A DNA stretch of 8,596 nucleotides from Actinomycetes bacterium (GTDB lineage: Bacteria; Actinomycetota; Acidimicrobiia; Acidimicrobiales; Microtrichaceae): the NCBI GenBank assembly GCA_023423215.1, contig JAFAFZ010000229.1, positions 1-8,596 of the forward strand, read 5' to 3'. Position 1 is the first letter of the stretch, and every line of letters begins with the position of its first letter. Below are positions 1 to 6,445 of this stretch, piece after piece. Under the pieces are notes generated by a model, which worked only from the letters and a program-made list of their open reading frames with translations, was not told where the DNA came from and ran no database searches. Made by a program: the position numbers and the translations under genes.

Positions 1-1178
1 GTCGAGAGGTCGTCACGTTCGACCAGCGTGGCGGCGGCGCGGCCAGCCCGCGGCTCGACTGCCCCGAGCACGACGAGGCGGTGCTGGGTGCGCTCGCCGC
101 CGCGGCGCCGTGGGAGCAGGAGCGCGCCGCGGTGGCGCAGTCGCTGGTCGAGTGCCGTGACCGGTTGCGGTCCGAGGGCGTGGACCTGGACCGCTACGAC
201 ACGCCGACCTCGGTCGAGGACCTCGAGGACCTGCGGGTCGCGCTCGGCGTCGAGCGCATGAGCCTCGTCGGCGTGTCCTACGGGTCGCGCCTGGCGCTGG
301 ACTACCTGCGCACGCACCCCGAGTGGGTGAGCTCGCTGGTGCTGGACGGCGTCGACGCGCCCGGCTCGGCGGGGCCCGAGGTCGAGCGTGGGCTGCTGGA
401 CGCGGCGATCGACCGGCTGGTCGCGTCCTGCGCGGCAGACGCGGCGTGCGCGGCGGCGCACCCCGACCTGGGCGGGACGATCGAGCGCGTCGCCGCCACC
501 TACGACGAGACCCCGCTCGCGGTGACGCTGGCGGCGCCACCGGACGGCAGCCGGGCGGCGCGGCCGCTGCTGCTGACCGGCTCGGACCTGCTGGCGGGGT
601 TGTTCAGCGGGATGTACGACACCGCGCAGATCCCGCTGCTCCCGTCGGTGGTCGAGCGCCTCGCCACCGGCGACACCGCGCTGGTCGAGGTCGTGCTCCG
701 CCGCGCCGCGCCGTCGCTCCTCGGCGGCGCGACCGGGGTGGCGACGAGCGTGAACTGCGCGGACCTGGCGGTGGACGGCAGGTCGCTGGCCGACGTGTCC
801 CGGTCCGACCCGGGGGCGTCGTCGACGATGGTGCTGACCGGCACCGACAGCTTCTGCGACGTGTGGGACGTCGAGCCGGTCGACGCGGACTTCGTCGGGC
901 CGATCGTGGCGACCGGCGGCCGTCGCGGCTCGCTCGAGGCCGGCCAGGTCCCGCCGACGTTGGTGGTGAGCGGCGAGCTCGACCCGGTGACGCCGGCGGC
1001 GGGCGCGCGGGCGATGGCCGAGGAGCTCGGCGCGACCTACGTCGAGGTCCCGCGTGGCGGGCACGCTCCCCTGCTCACCGACGGCTGCGCACGCCGGACG
1101 ATGCGGTCCTTCCTGGTGGACGCCGCGGCGCCGGACCTGAGCTGCGTGGGGACCACGGTCCCGATGCCGTTCACCTGA
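1..1178 (+). CDS. alpha/beta hydrolase, TAP/proline iminopeptidase-like (5' partial)
   Basis: Probably a serine peptidase or esterase of the S33/TAP group, which removes N-terminal residues from short peptides; many members are secreted or lipid-anchored. The open frame enters from the left edge (first whole codon at position 3), so the true start and any signal peptide are missing. About 391 residues are visible. They begin with EVVTFDQRGGGAASPRLDCP, which matches the DQRG-x-G-x-S-x-R-LDCP block of this family just after the oxyanion-hole strand. The nucleophile elbow GVSYGS has Ser at 276-278. The acid is Asp at 981-983 in SGELDPVTP, and the His is at 1062-1064 in RGGHAPL. The C-terminal part has the TAP-like CARRTMRSFLVD and DLSC block, with Cys residues that may pair. 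All three catalytic residues are intact and the gene ends at TGA 1176-1178. It converges on the next gene across a repeat array. Substrate is unknown; an esterase role is possible. Confidence 0.87.
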   Translation, partial: REVVTFDQRGGGAASPRLDCPEHDEAVLGALAAAAPWEQERAAVAQSLVECRDRLRSEGVDLDRYDTPTSVEDLEDLRVALGVERMSLVGVSYGSRLALDYLRTHPEWVSSLVLDGVDAPGSAGPEVERGLLDAAIDRLVASCAADAACAAAHPDLGGTIERVAATYDETPLAVTLAAPPDGSRAARPLLLTGSDLLAGLFSGMYDTAQIPLLPSVVERLATGDTALVEVVLRRAAPSLLGGATGVATSVNCADLAVDGRSLADVSRSDPGASSTMVLTGTDSFCDVWDVEPVDADFVGPIVATGGRRGSLEAGQVPPTLVVSGELDPVTPAAGARAMAEELGATYVEVPRGGHAPLLTDGCARRTMRSFLVDAAAPDLSCVGTTVPMPFT

Positions 1179-1346
1179 GCGGCGGTCGAAGGCGGCTGAC
1201 CGGCCGGCGGGGACTCGCGTCGCGCCGGCTCGCGCCGAAGGTGCGCGGCGGGGTCGGCCGGGTGCGGGGACTCGCTTCGCGCCGGCTCGCGCCGAAAGTA
1301 CGGCCGGGTCGAGCCGGAGGCGGGGACTTGCGTCGCGCGGCTCGCG

Positions 1347-1380
1347 CCGACATCGGGCGATCACCCTGGGGCCTGGACCA
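1347..1380 (+). repeat. 34-bp exact direct repeat, copy 1
   Basis: This block starts CCGACATCGGGCGATCACCC and ends GGCCTGGACCA. It is identical to 1506-1539, 159 nt downstream. It replaces the 3' half of the hairpin in the third unit of the left array. Confidence 0.9.
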
Positions 1381-1410
1381 ACCGCGCCCGCCGGCTCGCG
1401 CCGAAAGCGC

Positions 1411-1459
1411 AGGGCGGGCCGGTGGCGGGGACGTGTGCCGCGCCGGCTCGCGCCGAAAG
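1411..1459 (+). repeat. 49-bp inverted repeat, left arm
   Basis: This stretch matches the reverse complement of 2123-2171 at 46 of 49 positions. It covers one repeat core plus the spacer between cores, so spacer as well as hairpin is conserved between the arrays. The two arms enclose the small winged-helix gene and its leader. Confidence 0.85.
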
Positions 1460-1505
1460 TGCGGCCGGGTGCCGGTGGCGCGGACTCGCCTCACACCGCC
1501 TTGCT

Positions 1506-1539
1506 CCGACATCGGGCGATCACCCTGGGGCCTGGACCA
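1506..1539 (+). repeat. 34-bp exact direct repeat, copy 2
   Basis: Identical to 1347-1380. It again sits at the third position of a three-unit block, so the left array looks like two copies of a roughly 160-bp higher-order unit. The hairpin cores around this copy are more eroded, yet the 34 bp are unchanged. Confidence 0.9.
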
Positions 1540-1577
1540 CAACCGAGTGCGCCGGCTGGCGCCGCACGCTGATGCCG

Positions 1578-1964
1578 TCAGGTCGGGCCCACGGGCTCGC
1601 CCCTCGACACCGCGATCAGGTCCCGCATGCGATCCCGATGTCGTCGCACCGTCGTGTCAGGCCGATAGCCGGACTCGTAGGTCCCGCGTCGCACACGCCG
1701 AACCCGGCCCAGCCGGGCCTCGTAGCGCAGAGCGTCGGACACGACCTTGCGCGGATCGGCTCCGCCGACGTGCAGTCCGCGCTGCTCGAGGGTGCGGATC
1801 AGCTCGGCGATCGTGCACGGCCGGCCGGCCTCGGCGAGCACGGTCATCAGGCAGTAGCGCAGGTTGCCTCGCCTCAGGTCGTGCGGACGGAGACGGAGAC
1901 GCTCCATCTCTCGCTGCCAGTCGTCGAGCCGTCGATGGATGGCGTCGCGGTCGGGGGCGTCCAT
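1578..1964 (-). CDS. small winged-helix DNA-binding-like protein, hypothetical
   Basis: A 128-residue protein whose function I do not recognise. After a charged helical N-terminus (about residues 5-30) comes a compact winged-helix-like region at about 35-98. It has a first helix YCLMTVLAEAGRPC, a TIAELIRTLEQRGLHV helix, a recognition-type helix PRKVVSDALRYEARLG, and a wing RVRRVRRGTYESG. The Arg/Lys-rich tail (RRHRDRMRDL) could contact DNA. It resembles small actinobacterial winged-helix proteins seen as orphans. I chose ATG 1962-1964 (MDAPDRD). The frame stays open upstream to 2147, but those codons read through the repeat array and look non-coding. No clear Shine-Dalgarno precedes the chosen ATG, so the start is uncertain. 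Hairpin arrays lie on both sides, so the protein may bind them, but this is inference only. There is no transposase or nuclease motif. Confidence 0.68.
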   Translation of the reverse strand: MDAPDRDAIHRRLDDWQREMERLRLRPHDLRRGNLRYCLMTVLAEAGRPCTIAELIRTLEQRGLHVGGADPRKVVSDALRYEARLGRVRRVRRGTYESGYRPDTTVRRHRDRMRDLIAVSRGEPVGPT

Positions 1965-2026
1965 GGCGGTCAGGCTGCCGTCGCTGCGGGCACCTGTCAG
2001 CGGGCTCCACCACCCGGTTCCCTTCT

Positions 2027-2305
2027 GCCGGCGCGACCTCGAGTCGTCGCACCGGACCCGACTGCCTGCGCTTTCGGCCTGAGCCGGCGCGACACGCCCC
2101 CCTACCGGTCCGCCCTGCCGCGCTTTCGGCGCAAGCCGGCGCGGCACACGTCCCCGCTACCGGTCCGCCCTGCCGCGCTTGCGGCGCAAGCCGGCGCGGC
2201 ACACGCCCCCGCTACCGGCCCGCCCTGCCGCGCTTTCGGCGCAAGCCGGCGCGGCACACGTCCCCGGCCCGCCCTGCCTGCGCTTTCGGCGCAAGCCGGC
2301 GCGAG
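2027..2305 (+). repeat. right hairpin-repeat array, five units plus a relic
   Basis: The 396-nt gap 1965-2360 holds no credible gene. Its left part (1965-2026) shows nothing clear beyond a possible leader for the small gene. From 2064 there are five repeat units, with cores at 2068-2092, 2118-2144, 2173-2199, 2228-2254 and 2278-2304, spaced mostly 50-55 nt apart. A half-unit (GCCGGCGCGAC) at 2027-2037 is in register. The full core has outer arms CCGCGC and GCGCGG, an unpaired TTT, and inner arms CGGC and GCCG closing a GCAA loop. The spacer carries CACACGTCCCC and CCGGTCCGCCCTG. The units at 2118 and 2228 are identical across core and flanks. Orientation is opposite to the left array. Mostly identical units suggest recent tandem growth. 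Confidence 0.88.
2123..2171 (-). repeat. 49-bp inverted repeat, right arm
   Basis: Partner of 1411-1459, with 46 of 49 positions matching after reverse-complementing. The three differences are all transitions. One of them lies in the hairpin loop (T on this strand versus C in the left arm). Confidence 0.85.
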
Positions 2306-2319
2306 CGCATTCGACGGGT

Positions 2320-2334
2320 CGGTCGGGCAGACCG
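2320..2334 (-). terminator. possible weak terminator hairpin after the TetR gene
   Basis: A perfect 5-bp stem (CGGTC and GACCG) with a 5-nt loop lies 26 nt past the TetR stop codon. There is no T-tract. It may be a weak or Rho-assisted terminator, or chance in GC-rich DNA. Confidence 0.2.
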
Positions 2335-2360
2335 TGGGCCGGGCTGTCGGGCGGGCCGGG

Positions 2361-3071
2361 TCAGTCGAGCGGGGTGCGCCCGATGACGCCGGTGTAGATC
2401 AGCCGCGACATGGAGCGGCGCAGGTCGTCGAGCTGCACGCCGGCCTGGGTGATGCCGGACTGGTGCGCCGCGACGTGGGACAGCATCGACACCAGCACCA
2501 CCGCGGTCGCCTCGGGATCCAGGTCCGCCGGAGCAAATCCCGCCGCCCGCTGCTTCGCGATCACGTCGGTCGCCGCGACCGTGAACTTGTTGAGCAGCTG
2601 CGTGCGGCAGCCCCGGAACCGCTGGTCGCCCTCGAGCGCCGCCAGGTCGATCACGGCCATCAGCGCCGAGTGGTCGGCCCAGAACTCGAGGAATGCCGCG
2701 GCGATCGCGTCGCACGCCTCGAGCGCGCGCTCGCCGTGCCAGACCGCTTCCCGGAGCGGGCGGATCAGCCGCTCGCCGCCCTCGCCCACCAGTCCGTCCG
2801 CGAGCGCCAGCAGCGCCGACTCGGCGTCGGGGAAGTACTGGTAGAAGGTGGCCGGCGACGTGCCCGCCTCACGTGCGATGTCGACGACCTTCAGGTCGCG
2901 GTACGACGTCGTCTCGAGCAGGGCGCTGGTGTGCTCGAGCAGGCGCTGGCGCGTGGCCATGCCCCGCCGTCCGGGCACCCGCCCGTCCACCGCGCGCAGG
3001 TCGTCGGCGTCGTCCTCGGCAGCGTCGTGGGGCTGCGTGGCCTCTGGTCCCACCGGGTCCGCGGTCGTCAT
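2361..3071 (-). CDS. TetR family transcriptional regulator
   Basis: A 236-residue regulator that should bind a palindromic operator as a dimer and release it on binding a small ligand, often an acyl-CoA or other pathway intermediate. The N-terminal DNA-binding domain covers about residues 38-84: ATRQRLLEHT opens helix 1, and VVDIAREAGTSPATFYQYFP is the helix-turn-helix, with the TetR signature FYQYFPD. The remaining residues form the variable helical ligand domain. A 37-residue acidic, probably disordered leader precedes the domain. I kept the ATG at 3071 because the GRRGMATR block before the domain is typical of actinobacterial relatives. An internal ATG at 2960 is possible, and neither start has a strong Shine-Dalgarno. 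The gene lies 25 nt after the DUF4112 gene on the same strand, at the end of the putative catabolic operon. A role in controlling that operon is plausible but unproven. Confidence 0.93.
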   Translation of the reverse strand: MTTADPVGPEATQPHDAAEDDADDLRAVDGRVPGRRGMATRQRLLEHTSALLETTSYRDLKVVDIAREAGTSPATFYQYFPDAESALLALADGLVGEGGERLIRPLREAVWHGERALEACDAIAAAFLEFWADHSALMAVIDLAALEGDQRFRGCRTQLLNKFTVAATDVIAKQRAAGFAPADLDPEATAVVLVSMLSHVAAHQSGITQAGVQLDDLRRSMSRLIYTGVIGRTPLD

Positions 3072-3096
3072 CGCCGGGAACGCTACCCGTCCGGGC

Positions 3097-3783
3097 TCAG
3101 AAGATCCGAGACACGAGCCACACCGCGACCGCGATGGTCAGCACCCACATCAGGACGATCATCGCGACGCCGGCCAGCACCACCACGACCGTCAGCGCCA
3201 GCACCCCGAGGCTGGACCGACGGGTCGCGCGTCGATCCGCCAGGTCCCGCTCCATCAGCACGACGTTGCGCATGTTCGCCTTGAACGCCATGTCGAAGAG
3301 GGCTCCGCCGAAGGGCACCAGCCCCACGAGGGCCTCGAGGCCGACGTTCAGCAGCATCCGCAGGACCGTCGGGAAGCTGACGCCGGCCGCCACGCCCGCC
3401 AGCACGACCGCGAGCGACAGGCCGATGCCGATCGCGTCGCCCGCGACCGGCACGAGGGCGATGAAGCCGTCGACGCCGACACGGCGATCCGCCGTCCCGG
3501 GGACGCGCACCGCGGAGTCGAGCACCCAGGCGAAGCGCTGCACCCACTCGGGCAGCGGGCGCGAGTTCGGCACGTCCTTGCCGCGGCTGTGGCGGATGTC
3601 GTACAGCGCCCGCGACCACGCCGACTCGGTCGGCTGGCGCACGATCGGCAGCATCGACCCGGCGTCCGAGCCGGACGGATCGGTAGGCAGCGCCGCCACC
3701 GGGGGTGGGACGTCCACGGGCACCGCCGTGTCGGGCACCTCGTGGCCCTCGATCGGGCCCACGTCGCGTGGGGTCGCGCTCAT
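3097..3783 (-). CDS. DUF4112 membrane protein
   Basis: A 228-residue membrane protein of a family with no established function. The first 75 or so residues are Pro/Asp-rich and probably disordered. The DUF4112 core follows: a WVLDSAVRVPGT-x-R-x-VGVDG segment (about 86-106), a hydrophobic stretch FIALVPVAGDAIGIGLSLAV (107-126), then the paired motif NVGLEALVGLVPFGGALFDM (146-165) followed by AFKANMRN. The recurring glycines and the PGT, VP-x-xGD and KAN-x-RN motifs are diagnostic. The C-terminus (about 191-228) is one long or two short transmembrane segments. AAGGA at 3793-3797 (read on the - strand) lies 9 nt before the ATG and supports the start. The gene sits 60 nt after the oxidoreductase and 25 nt before the TetR gene, so it may be co-transcribed. 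Nothing in it suggests a catabolic role. Confidence 0.9.
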   Translation of the reverse strand: MSATPRDVGPIEGHEVPDTAVPVDVPPPVAALPTDPSGSDAGSMLPIVRQPTESAWSRALYDIRHSRGKDVPNSRPLPEWVQRFAWVLDSAVRVPGTADRRVGVDGFIALVPVAGDAIGIGLSLAVVLAGVAAGVSFPTVLRMLLNVGLEALVGLVPFGGALFDMAFKANMRNVVLMERDLADRRATRRSSLGVLALTVVVVLAGVAMIVLMWVLTIAVAVWLVSRIF

Positions 3784-3843
3784 CGCCCGTCATCCTTACC
3801 CACGGTCCGGGCGCGGGGAACGCGGCGACCGACCGGACGACGG

Positions 3844-4704
<861 letters not shown>

Positions 4705-4720
4705 CGCTGTCGGTCCTCCA

Positions 4721-6394
4721 TCAGGACGCCCCGTCCCGGAGCGTGGACACCGCGCGGTCGCGCAGCTCGTACTTCAGGATCTTCCCGCTCGCGTTGAGCG
4801 GCATCTCGGCGACCACCTCGACGTAGCGGGGCGCCTTGAAGTTGGCCATGTGCTCGCGAGACCAGGCGATGACCTCGTCCGGGTCGGGCTCGGTGCCCGT
4901 GACCGGCAGCACGTACGCGTAGCCGACCTCGCCCATGCGCTCGTCGGGCACGCCGACGACCGCGGCCTGCGCGATGTGGGGGTGCACCAGCAGCAGCCGC
5001 TCGATCTCGGCCGGGTAGGCGTTGAAGCCGCCGACGATGAACATGTCCTTGATGCGATCGGTGATGCGCACGTAGCCGTCGTCGTCCATGACGCCGACGT
5101 CGCCGGTGTGCAGCCACCCGTCGGGGTCGATCGCCTCGGCGGTCTTCTCGGGGTCCTCGAAGTAGCCGCGCATGACGTTGTAGCCCCGCACGAGGATCTC
5201 GCCCGCCCCACCGCGGGGCAGCTCGGCGCCGTCCTCGCCGACGACCTTCACCTGCACGCCGGGATAGGCGCGACCCGAGGTCGCCGAGATCGTCTCGGCC
5301 GGGTCCTCGGGGCGGCACGTCGTGGCGATGCCGCACGCCTCGGTCATGCCGTAGGCGGTCACGACCGTCTCGAAGCCGAGCTCGGCGCGCATGCGCTCGA
5401 CGAGCTCGACGGGCACCGGCGCGGCGCCGGTCACGGCCAACCGCAGGGTGTCGGCACGTGCGAGGTCGAAGCCGGGGTGGTTCAGCAGGCCCTGGTAGAT
5501 CGTCGGTGGGCCGGGGATGACGCTGATGCGCTCGGACTCGATCAGGTCCACGACCCGGTCCAGGTCGAACACCGCGACGGGCACGAGGGTCGCTCCCGCG
5601 ATCAGCGAGGACACGATGCCGGCCTTGTACCCGAAGGCGTGGAAGAACGGGTTGATGACCAGGTAGCGGTCATCCGCACGCAGCCCGACGGTGTCCGCCC
5701 AGTCGCCGAACGCCCGCAGGGTCTGGGCGTGCGAGAGCATGACGCCCTTCGGCTGGCCCGTCGTGCCCGAGGTGAACAGCAGGTCGGACAGGTCGTCCCC
5801 GGTGAGCTCGTCGACGCGGGCGTCGACCAGCTCGGCCGACACCGCCGGTCCGTCGGCGACGAGCTCCTCGAGCGTCGGCACGCCCTCGGGGCGGCTGCCG
5901 GCGTCGCGCAGCAGCACGATGCCCTCGAGCTCCGGCAGGTCGCCGACCGCGGGGTCCCGCAGCATCGAGACGTAGTCGTTGCCGAGGAAGCCCTCGACGG
6001 TGAACAGCAACCGCGCGTTGCTGCGGCGCAGGATGTCGGCCGCCTCGATGCCCTTGTACCGCGTGTTCAGCGGGACGAGCACCGCACCGGCGGACTGCAG
6101 GCCCAGCAGCGCGACGATCCACTCCCAGCAGTTGGGCGCCCAGATCGCGACGCGGTCGCCGCGCTCGATGCCCCGGGCGATGAGCACGGCCGCCAGGTCG
6201 TCGACCCGCGCACGCAGCTCTGCGTAGGTGAGCCGCACGGCCGGCTCGACCGAGCGGTCGACGACGACCTCGTCGTCGGGCGCCCGCTCGGCCGCCGCAC
6301 GCAGCAGCCCCGGGATCGTCGGGAAGCGCAGGTCCGCCCGTGCACCCTCGTCCGCGCCGGCCGCGTCCGCCCGGCCCTCGTCGAGCTCGCTCAT
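4721..6394 (-). CDS. acyl-CoA ligase (AMP-binding), FadD3-like
   Basis: A 557-residue ANL-superfamily ligase that adenylates a carboxylic acid with ATP and transfers it to CoA. All core motifs are present: the phosphate loop LLFTSGTTGQPKGVMLSH (205-222), TAYGMTEACG (346-355), GWLHTGD (426-432), the hinge ITDRIKDMFIVGGFNAYPAE (444-463), and the catalytic Lys538 in NASGKILK. The segments NPFFHAFGYKAGI (248-260) and GPPTIYQGLLNHP (295-307) resemble, from memory, mycobacterial FadD3. FadD3 activates the steroid C/D-ring fragment HIP. No other HIP-pathway gene is visible, so the substrate could differ. A 20-residue acidic N-terminal extension precedes the usual start of the domain. AGGGGG at 6403-6408 lies 8 nt before the ATG. 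The gene follows the CoA-transferase by 51 nt and precedes the LLM gene by 16 nt, so it is very likely in the same transcript. Confidence 0.93.
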   Translation of the reverse strand: MSELDEGRADAAGADEGARADLRFPTIPGLLRAAAERAPDDEVVVDRSVEPAVRLTYAELRARVDDLAAVLIARGIERGDRVAIWAPNCWEWIVALLGLQSAGAVLVPLNTRYKGIEAADILRRSNARLLFTVEGFLGNDYVSMLRDPAVGDLPELEGIVLLRDAGSRPEGVPTLEELVADGPAVSAELVDARVDELTGDDLSDLLFTSGTTGQPKGVMLSHAQTLRAFGDWADTVGLRADDRYLVINPFFHAFGYKAGIVSSLIAGATLVPVAVFDLDRVVDLIESERISVIPGPPTIYQGLLNHPGFDLARADTLRLAVTGAAPVPVELVERMRAELGFETVVTAYGMTEACGIATTCRPEDPAETISATSGRAYPGVQVKVVGEDGAELPRGGAGEILVRGYNVMRGYFEDPEKTAEAIDPDGWLHTGDVGVMDDDGYVRITDRIKDMFIVGGFNAYPAEIERLLLVHPHIAQAAVVGVPDERMGEVGYAYVLPVTGTEPDPDEVIAWSREHMANFKAPRYVEVVAEMPLNASGKILKYELRDRAVSTLRDGAS

Positions 6395-6445
6395 CGACCT
6401 GTCCCCCTGTGCGATCGCGCGGCCGGCGGCCGCTCCACTGCTGCG

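Larger units (their letters stand above)
1208..1566 (-). repeat. left hairpin-repeat array, about seven degenerate units
   Basis: The 399-nt gap between two convergent genes (1179-1577) holds no credible gene. It is filled by repeat units spaced about 53-57 nt apart. On the + strand the cores read CGGCTCGCGCCGAAAG or close to it, at about 1221-1245, 1278-1303, 1331-1350, 1385-1410 and 1438-1464. A strongly diverged unit lies near 1491-1510 and a possible relic at 1547-1566. Each good unit can fold: inner arms CGGC and GCCG with a TCGC loop, then an unpaired AAA, then outer arms such as CCGCGC and GTGCGG. The strand given is the one carrying TTTCGG, for comparison with the right array. The period is not a multiple of three and varies, so these are not protein repeats. 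The hairpins could help terminate both convergent transcripts, but no T-tract follows them. Confidence 0.85.

Noticed and set aside
1183..1202. Short hairpin just after the hydrolase stop codon
   Set aside because: Only a 5-bp stem with a 10-nt loop and no T-tract; chance level in this composition.
1171..1542. 123-codon - strand frame made entirely of the left array
   Set aside because: It overlaps the hydrolase end, and its apparent protein repeats are a by-product of the DNA repeat. The unit period of 53-57 nt does not keep one reading frame.
1965..2147. N-terminal extension of the winged-helix gene to 2147
   Set aside because: The extra 61 codons translate repeat units and low-complexity sequence. 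The protein-like pattern begins only after ATG 1962-1964.
2064..2305. CRISPR array
   Set aside because: The sequences between the cores are themselves conserved from unit to unit, so there are no unique spacers. The period is also too short and variable, and no cas gene is present.
1422..3284. 620-codon and other long + strand frames across the repeat arrays and the TetR gene
   Set aside because: They run through non-coding repeats and then antisense to the winged-helix and TetR genes. No family motif is visible in them.
6420..6434. Near-palindromic GC block containing GCGGCCGC between the CoA-transferase and ligase genes
   Set aside because: The symmetry is imperfect and the composition is ordinary for this GC content; there is no T-tract or other sign of a terminator or operator.
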